DNA of 64,000 nucleotides from Epiperipatus broadwayi (lineage: Eukaryota > Onychophora > Udeonychophora > Euonychophora > Peripatidae), in assembly GCA_028023455.1 (NCBI GenBank), contig JAQFVV010000561.1, positions 248,001-312,000 of the forward strand, written 5' to 3'. How positions within the stretch are numbered: position 1 is the first letter of the stretch; each line of letters starts with the position of its first letter. Below, one piece after another: positions 29,453 to 40,522 of this stretch. Made by a program: the position numbers and the translations under genes. The notes below the pieces were generated by a model. It saw nothing but the letters and a program-made list of their open reading frames with translations. It had not been told where the DNA came from and made no database searches.

Positions 29453-30480
29453 TTAATGAACAAATGTTAAACAAATTAGTTCTAGTGACATTAAACCACA
29501 AAACATCACATGATCACTCTTTCCTTTGCTTTCACAAACTTTTATTAGCACTAGCAAACTCTTCATGCAGTAGTTCCACCCAGTGCAAACCTTAGTAATC
29601 AAATGAATACAGGAAGTTTTATGCATGAAATTCCTATCTAGTGAATATTCATCCAATATTCCTAGTCTAGTTTCTAGTTTATGGGTTTCATCAATGAGGA
29701 ACTGTGAATCTGAGAGCACTGCATCTAAGAAAATAAATTTAGATTGGAAATAATAATGTTTTTGGTCTTGAGCTCTTAGTTTTATAATTAAGTAAATGTG
29801 TAAAAGAGGAATTCTGAAAAGTTGCATTGGATCCTGGATCTAGGTGCTTTCAGATTCAAAGCCCCTCACTGATAAAAACAATATGCTACAAACTAGTCTG
29901 GTAATATTGAATAAGTAGGCACTAAATGGGAATTTTATGCACAAATCTTTCTGCATCCATTTATTACTAAGGCTTCCCCTCATGTCACCACTGTATAAAG
30001 AGTTTTCTAATGCTAATAACAGTTTGTGAAAGCATAGGTAATGGGGATGATGTGATGTTTTGGTTAGTTTTATATCATTCCTGCCTATGGGATGTAAGAA
30101 CACTGAAATATATATGACAATACAGGCAAATAAGCTTAGATTGAAAGCATTAATGTGTTTTATCTTGAACTCCCAGCTTTATAGTTAACTAAATATAAAA
30201 CACCCACCACTGGAAAGTTGCCTTAGATCCTTAGATATAGGTGTAGCGCTCTCAGATCTACAGCTCCTCATTGTTCAAGGCCACAAGCTAGAAATTAGTC
30301 TGAGGATATTGAATGATTAAGCTGTAAATGGGGATTTTATGCATATACCTTCCTGCATATATTAATTACTAAGGCTTACCCTGGGTGGAACTACTGTATA
30401 GAGAGTTTGCTACTACTAGCAATATTTATTACAAAAATGAAACTAATAAACTGTGAAAGTAAGGGTAGCATCAGTATTTA
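29453..30480. repeat. Three copies of a ~270-330 bp repeat, one inverted
   Basis: Copy 1 (about 29470-29735) is inverted relative to copy 2 (29753-30085) and copy 3 (30151-30445). Shared landmarks are CTCAGATTCACAGTTCCTCA-like, TTTTATGCA, ATTACTAAGGCTT, and GAGTTTGCTA or a variant. Copies 2 and 3 are in tandem, about 398 bp apart. The open frames across them (29453-29827 and 29840-30103, minus) are probably chance or part of the repeat. I do not recognise the family. The copies lie between the hAT transposase remnant and the hAT-like end at 30711, so they may be subterminal repeats of that transposon or a nested insertion. Confidence 0.72.
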
Positions 30481-30652
30481 TAATATTGACATATATGAAT
30501 TGCAGATCAACAGAGGGTTTAATAGATCATGCTATATAGCATAATGTGTAAAATTTCACATTAAAATTTAAAAAAAACATATTTTTATATAAAATAAATC
30601 TAATTATGTACTTCTAATTTAAAAATTTTACATTTATTTTTGTCTCTCCTAT

Positions 30653-30711
30653 TGACAAGATGTACAACCCCTTTGAAGGTCCCAGCCCAGCACTTAGTTT
30701 GAGACACTCTG
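30653..30711 (-). mobile_element. hAT-like terminal inverted repeat, 5' end of the hAT element
   Basis: Read on the minus strand the terminus starts CAGAGTGTCTCAAACT, followed by GGGACC and GGGGTTG within about 45 bp. This resembles the CAG..-TTCTCAAACT..-GGGGCC ends of BED-type hAT transposons. It lies about 1.4 kb upstream of the transposase remnant in the expected orientation. The opposite end and the 8 bp duplication were not located. Confidence 0.5.
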
Positions 30712-31423
30712 CAATAGAATATATATGCATAACCCAGATGTTTATTTAGGTATATAATATGTTATTATGTAAATTAAGATCATAGTATAAATAAAAATTA
30801 AAAATATACTAATATAATTATCAATAATAAATTGAGAAAGTACATATACATATAATTTAATGTGTGTTTTCTCTTATTCATTTGAAATAAAAAAAGACTT
30901 TCATTTCTGAATTTACTAGAATAACACAAAAAATTTTTGTCACCCAAGTTTAAATATTTTAAAAATATATTTTAATATTAAATATAAAATATATATTTCA
31001 TTTTTATAATTATGTTTATTTCATATTAATAAAAATATTTCTAAAATTTAAACACATAGCTAGAATTTTTTTTAAATGTACCTTTTCCCCTAAATATAAT
31101 ATAAACAAGGCTTTGTAAAATGTGCAAGATGGTATTTATGCTTTAGATTTCTTTAATTTCTTAATTATACTTGTCACTTATGAATAAAAATACGATCTAA
31201 ATATAAAATCAATATCTTTAAAATAGAACTGTTTAAAGCAAAATTATGGCAAAACCTTTCTACATGGTTGATTTGAAAGAGCAAATATGATAAAAATCCC
31301 ATATTCCTAAAAAATGGTTTGAAAAAGGAGGGGATTGGAAAAAACATTTTATTAAAAAAAAGATTCTTAACAAATAAAGACTTAAAAAGTATGTTCCAAA
31401 TACAAAATGTTAATTGATCTTTA

Positions 31424-31459
<36 letters not shown>

Positions 31460-31474
31460 ATAAGAATAGTATCA

Positions 31475-31525
<51 letters not shown>

Positions 31526-32566
31526 AGTGATTTAAAAGTAAGAATAGTCAATTTGCATTATATTATTTCACATAGTTTCTATCTAATGATTATTTAACAA
31601 AATTATTTTATGATTAATTAAAGTTAATACCAAATTATCCTATGATAAGAAATGTTACAGGTAAAGCCAGCTTAAATAAAGTGGATCTTTGATCTCAATT
31701 GAGCATTAAAATTAAAAAGACTTCATACTTTTTGGAGAGAAACTGTAACTGTACATAATTGCAAGTCTCTTTTAAATTAATTAAAGACAATCAATCAAAC
31801 TATATTATTAGAGAATTTTTTACATAATAAGCATCATCACATGGATAAGTAGAGATTTAATGAAAGATAAATTTTAGCACCCCCCCCCCATTTTATGAAA
31901 TGAAATTTGTAAATTAAAAGTCATTTATTCTCCTAGTACTTTTGAATAAAAAAATTTAAATATAGCTTTAGTCATTTAACAGTGTTTGGAAAATAAATTA
32001 TATGTTTTATACATTCATTTTTATAAATTAAACACAGATATTAAAACACATGGTATTTTAGAATTTAAAAAAAAAATTTTTTGAAACGATAATTAAATAA
32101 TATCTTAAAATAAAAATATTTGTTTACTAAATTTGAAATTTTTAATTTTTTACTGCCAAAAGATTCATATTATTTTTTGGACAATCCTGTAAAATTGATA
32201 ATGGAGATAAGAAATATTTGCAAATAAGGTGTTTTTAAATATCTTTTTATTAAATTTTACAGAATCACCATCACAAACACATACATGAAAAAAAATGAAC
32301 TGTATTCCTCTGATATTATATAAGTAATGGCAAGCAGAAAAAAGATTGAGTTGTCTCCATTATTTATTCTGATGTACAATAGTTGTAAAAGCTGACATTT
32401 CTCTTAGACTTTTCCCCCAATATTTAGATCAACTTTAATTGATATATCATTAATTCCTTAAAGATTGTTTGTTTATTTGAAAACCCACTCAAAATCTTTC
32501 ATATTTTAGTCTTATTAATGTTTTCTACTGAGAAGATTATATTCCTTAAATAATAAAAATGTATAC
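30712..32566. other. AT-rich non-coding stretch with (TA)n tracts
   Basis: It holds two TA tracts (31426-31456 and 31481-31520), a C run at 31881-31889, and otherwise no recognisable feature. AAAAAAGTGAT-type sequences on either side of the second tract form a weak inverted repeat. Confidence 0.6.
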
Positions 32567-35068
32567 TGAAACAGACAGATCGAAGAACCGATCTTAGTTT
32601 CATGTGTTTTTTAAGTACGGTAATTCGAACTACTATTTGCCCGCAATGGGATTTTTTCCATTTCAAGTCATATAAAAATTAGCTATATATTTTATGTTTT
32701 GTAAATAAATATGTAAAGATTCCGTGTATAAATATCACAAATCATGAAATAATATTCGTGTGTGCGTGGTTTGTGAATTTATATCAGCTTAATTTAAAGT
32801 TTCATTGTGGGTGTATTTGCTTAAATTTTAGCCTTTTAGAATTATACAAAGTCGTTTAAAAATACTGATCAAAAGCCACATTCCTTTGATCAGTGTTTTT
32901 AATTAAAATCTGTATTGTACAAATGTATAGAGTAATTAAGTTGTATTCGAAATTAGATAAGGAATTTATATTTGTAATTACTTTGTCAATTTAAAATTGC
33001 GTATTAAAGTTAAAGATAGCTGAAAACGGAACAATGGAAATGGATAATTGATATTGTATGGTCAAGCTGGATTGCTGAAGGCTAGAGAAAAGTAGGCAGA
33101 GCCTAAAACAAAAACCAGGCAGAAAGGTCAACCGTGGCCATCTTAGAAAAAACTAACATTCTAACTTTTGACGTGGTTGAGAGTAGATAGTCTCAAGACA
33201 GCACAGCAGTTGCTAGAGAAATCGCTACAACTCTTGTTAAGAAGTCCACCAGTAAACCGTAATGTCGATGGGCTAAGTGCCAGGAGCTGATCTCTGTCCT
33301 GCCAATTTGAATCTTCGTGCCGCTGTCTGATCATGCTTTACGTGCTTCAAAATTTCCAGCTTCCAATCTCCAAATTGACTATGCCTTTCAAGTAAATTTC
33401 AAATGCGCGCCTACGTTCTTCAGAAATACCATCGTGAGAATCCAAGCCGGATGAAGAAAGAAGGGTAACTGTGTTACATGAACTTTTAACTTTCTCCCGA
33501 GCTTAATGTTATAAGTTAATCTGTCAATCAAATGAATCACATGTAAGTTTTTGTTTCGTTTATAATGCTACTGTTTAACCTGTCAGTAAATTTTCTTTTC
33601 TCTTATTCCTCCGCTCTAGTCTTTAGAAATAATTTATAAATATTGTACTTAATAGTAATAATGATTCAAATGAATACATTTATATTTTCCTTTATTACTT
33701 ATGCTATAAACAAACGATGCCAATAGTAATATTTCCCAACTCTGTTTAAAGCTAGTTTATAATATTGATTATAGTTATTTTAAAAGTAAGTTCGTTGTTT
33801 TGAATTCAAGATTATTTCATATGTTGAGTTGGCAGATATTAAAACACTTTATTATAATGAATTCGTATTTTGTCATATTATTGTAATCTAAAGTTCAATC
33901 GTAAATATGTAAATGGTTTTAAGTTTATTATATTAATTTCCTACATGAAATGAGAAATAATTCTCAGTGTATAATTTGTTATAATCGCTACCGCCTGAAC
34001 GATCTGGGGGGGAGCTAGGAGTTTCAGAGTAAACTTTATTAATTATTGCTTTCGCGGACAGTTTGATTCCGCCATGTTTTGTTGGAATAGTTATCTCAGC
34101 CTGTTGCATAGAAATAGACGAATTGATTACTCAGGTTTGGTATATTTCCTTTTCAAATCCACTTCAAGCACTCGTCCTCGATGACTGTGGCAATGCCTTC
34201 CCTTCGCCGAAGTTAGCGTCTCGCCATACTACCATATGGGGAAGAAAGCAATTCTTTCCCAGGTTATCTCTTGGATCACCGGGTTTCGAAATGATCCCGG
34301 CTGGTTGTAGTGTCCCGGAGCTACTTGGGGGCATTAAGCCTTGTCAAAGTACAAGCCGCCCAGTATTCCTTTGATGCACCACAAGTGATTACTGTAGGGC
34401 TCTTCAATCTAGGCAACCACTAGTACATCAATCTTAGATATCATAGTTATACGAAACCACCCTCCAATTATTCGTATACGCAACGGTTCGAATCTATTCG
34501 AATAAAATAACTTAATAAAAATCGTAGATAAATATTTTCAATGCTCAAATGCTCTGATTCCCTTAGCCACCCGTCAATCATTTCACTACACAAATATTGG
34601 TATGAGTTTGTTTACCAGGTAAAACGATTACTAAAGACTAGTAGCCAGTTATAATAGAATATTTATGGAAGTCTTACCGTACTTTTGAATACTATATTTT
34701 TATGCTTTCTATTTATTATTAAACAATTTATTTAATCTAATTTTGTGTCTTCCACCTCATTACTCTCGAAGTCTATTTAGTCACCTACTGTCTGTATTGG
34801 CAACTTAAATATATACATTACATTAATGACTGTACCGATATCCAGAGTATAATAGATCTATATATAATTAACTGTAAGTAATTTAGTCTGTGTTCTGAGT
34901 TGAGCTAGTAAAGGGATAACCCCGTGCTGTTATAAAGTCATCATCGGTTGGTCATACCGGGGTTTGGGTTTGAATTTAGTTGGCGTTTTGGAATTTATTC
35001 TTAAACGTGGACTGGGTTTGAACTCGGGTACTGTGTATGAGTAAGCGTGGTGGATTTATACCGGTACA
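32567..35068 (+). repeat. Left LTR of the pol-less LTR element
   Basis: This 2502 bp LTR has TG...CA ends. The first ~30 bp contain GATCGAAGAACCGATC, a small inverted repeat. The distal third is less AT-rich than the surroundings. It carries a 103-codon frame at 34063-34374 that starts with TTG, is kept open in both LTRs, and has no recognised domain. The LTR should hold the promoter and polyadenylation signals, but I cannot place them with confidence. Confidence 0.93.
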
Positions 35069-35081
35069 GTTATTAAATTTT

Positions 35082-35099
35082 TGGACGCCCTCCGTGGTG
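35082..35099 (+). promoter_or_regulatory. Putative primer-binding site
   Basis: TGGACGCCCTCCGTGGTG begins with the TGG expected opposite a tRNA CCA end. It sits 13 bp after the left LTR, further than the usual 0-5 bp. The gypsy element at the window end has a comparable spacing, which supports the reading. The matching tRNA is not identified. Confidence 0.5.
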
Positions 35100-35421
35100 C
35101 TCCGATGAAGAAATCTCCCACACCCTGCAGAGTGAACGAGAGTAAACAGTTAAATTATAAAAATATTCGATTTTTTTTGTTTGTCATAATATTGATATGT
35201 ATTTGGCGTATTAAAATGCGCAAGTTAAAACTATAGTTGAGTAAAGCAAGTATATAAAAGTTTTTTTTTCCCTTACACCAAGTTTCAGTGAATAGACTAC
35301 TTCCAAATATCGTTAAGAAACAGAGTGAGATTTTTTGAAAAGAGAGCGGAAGCGATTTTGTGCGTTTATTTAATTAAAATAAACGAGTGTTATTCCATAA
35401 TTTTTTTTTGCGAGTTCATTC

Positions 35422-35619
35422 TTGTTGTTTAAAATTTTTCGAAAAAAAAAAGTAAAGAAGTAGAATTAATTCCAGGTCTTAAAAATAAAAACGTGTACGC
35501 ATATATATATATATATTTTTTGTTGTTTAAAAATGTTTTTTTTTTTGAAAAAAGAAAGTAAAGAAGTAGGATTACTTTTATGTTTTAAAAATAAAAACGT
35601 GTGCGCATATATATATATT
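35422..35619 (+). repeat. Tandem duplication in the element leader, period ~98 bp
   Basis: Two units each run from TTGTTGTTTAAAA through GTAAAGAAGTAG and AAAAATAAAAACGTGT to a short (TA)n. They lie in the untranslated leader between the primer site and the Gag-like frame. Such leader repeats can vary in number among copies. Confidence 0.8.
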
Positions 35620-36258
35620 GTAATATAAAAATCTTATCAGAGTCAGAGTTAATATTAATCGTTCCCTATATAAAACATTAAGTCTTGAATCAAATGATTA
35701 CTAGGTCATGTAAAAAGTATATATTCGGGGATCAATGGATTAAATTATCTATTGGTCACATGTTGCTGGCTGGCGCCTTTCAAATAAATTTGTCAGCAAA
35801 TATGTTTGTCCATACAGCAGTGGTGAGTTTTGTTGGGTTCAAAAGAGAGAATGGTGGCATATATATAGAGAATTACTGACAGTAGTACAAAAATTAATAT
35901 TGTGTTACATACCAATTATTAATATGTTTATATTATAGGACTGAGGAGAACAGTGCGAACTGGGTGAAATAAAGTTTTTTTTCCCTTTATTCTTTTAGTA
36001 ATGATTTAAACATGTCATATTGTATATACCTAAATAAAAAAAAATATTAACAGTGAAAAGTTTAGATAACAGAAACCAGTCGGAACGTAGGCGAAAAAAA
36101 AGAGAAAGGAAGGAAGTCACACAAACAGTATCAGCAGCGGGGGAGGATTTGGCAATAGGATCAGGGATCAGTATCTTTATGTTATATATACAAATAAAAA
36201 TTGTTTTACAAAACTAATTCGTATGCTGAGGACACTTATAATTGAAAACAAAGAGAAA

Positions 36259-36381
36259 ATGGCAGAAATAGAAGGAAACAATAATTTATCCGCGACTGGC
36301 GCAGAGACGGCTGACACATCCAGTGATCGCGAAGTTGTGTTCAAGAAATCTCCCGATAAAAAAAAAGCTTTGGACGATTAG
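36259..36381 (+). pseudogene. N-terminal part of the Gag-like frame
   Basis: An ATG at 36259 in a good context (AAAATGG) starts a 40-codon frame rich in acidic and small residues, ending at a TAG (36379-36381). The next frame is closed by a TAA at 36357-36359 and is open from there on. The switch must therefore fall in 36360-36378, and the A9 run (36358-36366) covers the start of that interval. A one-base loss in the run would explain this, as would a sequencing error or a -1 ribosomal slip on the A run. The continuation is the 36444-37037 frame. Confidence 0.6.
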
Positions 36382-36443
36382 ATAGGAACACCAAACAGAG
36401 GGAGCACGATCGTGATGCGAAGTTTGATGCGATCCTCAGAGAA

Positions 36444-37037
36444 ATGAGAGAGGATCGAAAGGCACTGATGATGATGATGGAAAGGCTGGTAAGGCTCGAT
36501 GAAGCACGAGGCATCCGAGCCAACTCAAATCTAGAAAATGTAAAGCTTCAGCAAGAAATAAATCCCTCTGAAGACCCAAAAATAGAAAATGAAGATGATC
36601 AGGCCACACCGAAAGAAGTTGTGGACAGCAAGGAAAACAACAGTGGTGAGGATGAGTCCAGCTATGAAGCAGTGGAAGAAGCGGATATAGAGACAGAAAA
36701 AGAAAAGAATGTTGAGACCACTAGTCCAATGAAACTAAAAGTGGAAAGGGGACAGATGATGAGTCCTCAATTTAGTATGAAGAACTTACAGACGCCAATG
36801 CCTGGATCCTTGATACAGATTCAAATTTTCAATGATGACCCAGGAGAGAATCCCATCGCTCATCGAGATAATATTAAAGAATTGTTTTTTTGTGCATTCG
36901 GTCGAAAAAAGGCCATAGAATTAATGACCGCAAGAGACTATGGGGACTTGTATCCAACAAAAGAGGAATGGGAGCAGTGTAGTTACAATACCAGGCCATT
37001 AAAACCTTATATACCTCCCGACCCAGGGAGAAAGTAG
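36444..37037 (+). CDS. Gag-like protein of the LTR element (no known domain)
   Basis: This is a 197-codon frame from the ATG at 36444. The same frame is open further upstream, to 36360, so this ATG may not be the true start. The N-terminal ~30 residues are charged and helical with a run of methionines, as in a coiled coil. An acidic, low-complexity linker follows (about residues 40-90). The C-terminal part (about residues 110-197) is folded-looking and ends in a proline-rich RPLKPYIPPDPGRK. I see no CCHC knuckle, DSG protease or RT. Position after the leader in an LTR element suggests a Gag or Gag N-terminal remnant. The gypsy element at 61862-62474 has a similar charged, coiled-coil-like region in the same place. 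Function is inferred from position only. Confidence 0.55.
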   Translation: MREDRKALMMMMERLVRLDEARGIRANSNLENVKLQQEINPSEDPKIENEDDQATPKEVVDSKENNSGEDESSYEAVEEADIETEKEKNVETTSPMKLKVERGQMMSPQFSMKNLQTPMPGSLIQIQIFNDDPGENPIAHRDNIKELFFCAFGRKKAIELMTARDYGDLYPTKEEWEQCSYNTRPLKPYIPPDPGRK

Positions 37038-37241
37038 AAATAACAATAAATGATAACCCGGTAAACGACCACTGTGAAATGTCTATGATGATGAGTAAAA
37101 GAACAACGGATTAATACACCCAAATTTGATAAATGTTACATTCGAACCCTCACCCAGACTGTTCTCCAAAGTCGATCAATTTTTTAAGAAAATGTTAACC
37201 AGAGAATTATGTATAAACATTTTTTTTTGTTATTTTTTTTT

Positions 37242-37255
37242 AAAGTGAGAAGAAA
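37242..37255 (+). promoter_or_regulatory. Polypurine tract
   Basis: AAAGTGAGAAGAAA directly precedes the TG of the right LTR, where plus-strand synthesis would be primed. One T interrupts the purines. Confidence 0.65.
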
Positions 37256-39758
37256 TGAAACAGACAGATCAAAGAACCGATCTTAGTTTCATGTGTTTTT
37301 TAAGTACGGTAATTCGAACTACTATTTGCCCGCAATGGGATTTTTTCCATTTCAAGTCATATAAAAATTAGCTATATATTTTATGTTTTGTAAATAAATA
37401 TGTAAAGATTCCGTGTATAAATATCACAAATCATGAAATAATATTCGTGTGTGCGTGGTTTGTGAATTTATATCAGCTTAATTTAAAGTTTCATTGCGGG
37501 TGTATTTGCTTAAATTTTAGCCTTTTAGAATTATACAAAGTCGTTTAAAAATACTGATCAAAAGCCACATTCCTTTGATCAGTGTTTTTAATTAAAATCT
37601 GTATAGTACAAATGTATAGAGTAATTAAGTTGTATTCGAAATTAGATAAGGAATTTATATTTGTAATTACTTTGTCAATTTAAAATTGCGTATTAAAGTT
37701 AAAGATAGCTGAAAACGGAACAATGGAAATGGATAATTGATATTGTATGGTCAAGCTGGATTGCTGAAGGCTAGAGAAAAGTAGGCAGAGCCTAAAACAA
37801 AAACAAGGCAGAAAGGTCAACCGTGGCCATCTTAGAAAAAACTAACATTCTAACTTTTGACGTGGTTGAGAGTAGATAGTCTCAAGACAGCACAGCAGTT
37901 GCTAGAGAAATCGCTACAACTCTTGTTAAGAAGTCCACCAGTAAACCGTAATGTCGATGGGCTAAGTGCCAGGAGCTGATCTCTGTCCTGCCAATTTGAA
38001 TCTTCGTGCCGCTGTCTGATCATGCTTTACGTGCTTCAAAATTTCCAGCTTCCAATCTCCAAATTGACTATGCCTTTCAAGTAAATTTCAAATGCGCGCC
38101 TACGTTCTTCAGAAATACCATCGTGAGAATCCAAGCCAGATGAAGAAAGAAGGGTAACTGTGTTACATGAATTTTTAACTTTCTCCCGAGCTTAATGTTA
38201 TAAGTTAATCTGTCAATCAAATGAATCACATGTAAGTTTTTGTTTCGTTTATAATGCTACTGTTTAACCTGTCAGTAAATTTTCTTTTCTCTTATTCCTC
38301 CACTCTAGTCTTTAGAAATAATTTATAAATATTGTACTTAATAGTAATAATGATTCAAATGAATACATTTATATTTTCCTTTATTACTTATGCTATAAAC
38401 AAACGATGCCAATAGTAATATTTCCCAACTCTGTTTAAAGCTAGTTTATAATATTGATTATAGTTATTTTAAAAGTAAGTTCGTTGTTTTGAATTCAAGA
38501 TTATTTCATATGTTGAGTTGGCAGATATTAAAACACTTTATTATAATGAATTCGTATTTTGTCATATTATTGTAATCTAAAGTTCAATCGTAAATATGTA
38601 AATGGTTTTAAGTTTATTATATTAATTTCCTACATGAAATGAGAAATAATTCTCAGTGTATAATTTGTTATAATCGCTACCGCCTGAACGATCTGGGGGG
38701 GGAGCTAGGAGTTTCAGAGTAAACTTTATTAATTATTGCTTTCGCGGACAGTTTGATTCCGCCATGTTTTATTGGAATAGTTATCTCAGCCTGTTGCGTA
38801 GAAATAGACGAATTGATTACTCAGGTTTGGTATAATTCCTTTTCAAATCCACTTCAAGCACTCGTCCTCGATGACTGTGGCAATGCCTTCCCTTCGCCGA
38901 AGTTAGCGTCTCGCCATACTACCATATGGGGAAGAAAGCAATTCTTTCCCAGGTTATCTCTTGGATCACCGGGTTTCGAAATGATCCCGGCTGGTTGTAG
39001 TGTCCCGGAGCTACTTGGGGGCATTAAGCCTTGTCAAAGTACAAGCCGCCTGGTATTCCTTTGATGCACCACAAGTGATTACTGTAGGGCTCTTCAATCT
39101 AGGCAACCACTAGTACATCAATCTTAGATATCATAGTTATACGAAACCACCCTCCAATTATTCGTATACGCAACGGTTCGAATCTATTCGAATAAAATAA
39201 CTTAATAAAAATCGTAGATAAATATTTTCAATGCTCAAATGCTCTGATTCCCTTAGCCACCCGTCAATCATTTCACTACACAAATATTGGTATGAGTTTG
39301 TTTACCAGGTAAAACGATTACTAAAGACTAGTAGCCAGTTATAATAGAATATTTATGGAAGTCTTACCGTACTTTTGAATACTATATTTTTATGTTTTCT
39401 ATTTATTATTAAACAATTTATTTAATCTAATTTTGTGTCTTCCACCTCATTACTCTCGAAGTCTATTTAGTCACCTACTGTCTGTATTGGCAACTTAAAT
39501 ATATACATTACATTAATGACCGTACCGATATCCAGAGTATAATAGATCTATATATAATTAACTGTAAGTAATTTAGTCTGTGTTCTGAGTTGAGCTAGTA
39601 AAGGGATAACCCCGTGCTGTTATAAAGTCATCATCGGTTGGTCATACCGGGGTTTGGGTTTGAATTTAGTTGGCGTTTTGGAATTTATTCTTAAACGTGG
39701 ACTGGGTTTGAACTCGGGTACTGTGTATGAGTAAGCGTGGTGGATTTATACCGGTACA
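37256..39758 (+). repeat. Right LTR of the pol-less LTR element
   Basis: This is nearly identical to the left LTR, with scattered substitutions and one extra G in the run near 38694-38701. The 103-codon frame recurs at 38753-39064, again from TTG. The CCGGTACA end is followed by ATAC, matching the left flank. Confidence 0.93.
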
Positions 39759-39810
39759 ATACTGTTATTTAATTTTTTATGCATGTGTTATAACACTATT
39801 AATACCTATA

Positions 39811-39813
<3 letters not shown>

Positions 39814-39887
<74 letters not shown>
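39814..39887. repeat. (TA)n microsatellite
   Basis: A pure TA run about 55 bp beyond the right LTR. Confidence 0.97.
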
Positions 39888-39894
<7 letters not shown>

Positions 39895-40377
39895 GAACCC
39901 GCTACCCCAATGTTGATGGTGCCAGATATACCAGAACCACTGGGTACACCATAATATGACTAAATAGTTGGATGATTTGGATGAAATGTGTCAACAAACC
40001 TACAACAAATCATATCCAAAATTCATGATTCATGGATGCAATTGGGTGTGTCAGATGTTACTGAATCAAGAATGGCTTCTAACAAAGGGAACACATCTCA
40101 CTACTGTCAGACCTAGGCCTTCAAATAGGATGCTAAAGATGTCACAATGAAATGCCCAGTTCCAAGTCACATCTACTTTCAGTATACTAACTTATAATTT
40201 ACTAACAATATTTCAATGTAACTTAGACCAGTGCATATCCATTACACTTTCTTTTTAGGCCCCATTACACCACAGAATTCAAACTCAGGGAATTTTTGCA
40301 GTCAGCTCTCTTCAGGGATGGACTTATTCAATTATAAACCAAATATGCTTATATATTAGCATAGATATAAAAAATTA

Positions 40378-40522
40378 CTGATGATGATCACTTCTTTATA
40401 AGAGCAATATATAATGATGATGATGATCACCAAACCTTTAATGGTGTAAATTCATAATATGATGATGATGATCAAACACCTAATGGAATCAATGCACAGT
40501 GATGATGGTGATGATCAAACAG
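40378..40522. repeat. Degenerate GATGATGATGATCA minisatellite
   Basis: Four units each begin with a GATGATGAT(G)ATCA core, at about 40380, 40418, 40460 and 40500. They continue with related CAAAC/CTAATGG-type sequence. Spacing is roughly 40 bp. Confidence 0.65.

Larger units (their letters stand above)
32567..39758 (+). mobile_element. Long-LTR retrotransposon without pol (LARD-like, non-autonomous)
   Basis: Two direct repeats of about 2502 bp (32567-35068 and 37256-39758) both start TGAAACAGAC and end CCGGTACA. They flank 2187 bp of internal DNA. ATAC lies on both outer sides (32563-32566 and 39759-39762), a 4 bp target-site duplication. By eye the LTRs differ at roughly 15-20 positions, under 1%, so the insertion is recent. 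A primer-site-like TGGACGCCC lies 13 bp inside the left LTR, and a purine tract (GAGAAGAAA) abuts the right LTR. The interior has one Gag-like frame pair and nothing resembling protease, RT or integrase. Mobilisation by another element's enzymes is inferred. Orientation is set by the primer site, purine tract and coding strand. Confidence 0.9.

Noticed and set aside
29453-30103. Two minus-strand frames of 124 and 87 codons as genes
   Set aside because: They lie across copies of a non-coding-looking repeat in opposite orientations, and the reading frame is not conserved among the three copies.
34063-34374. 103-codon frame in the left LTR, repeated in the right LTR (38753-39064)
   Set aside because: It starts with TTG, has no recognised domain, and is open in both LTRs simply because the LTRs are nearly identical. 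A real LTR-encoded protein is possible but unsupported.
34489-34500. B-box-like GGTTCGAATCT inside the LTR
   Set aside because: No matching A box lies at the right distance, and the element is an LTR retrotransposon.
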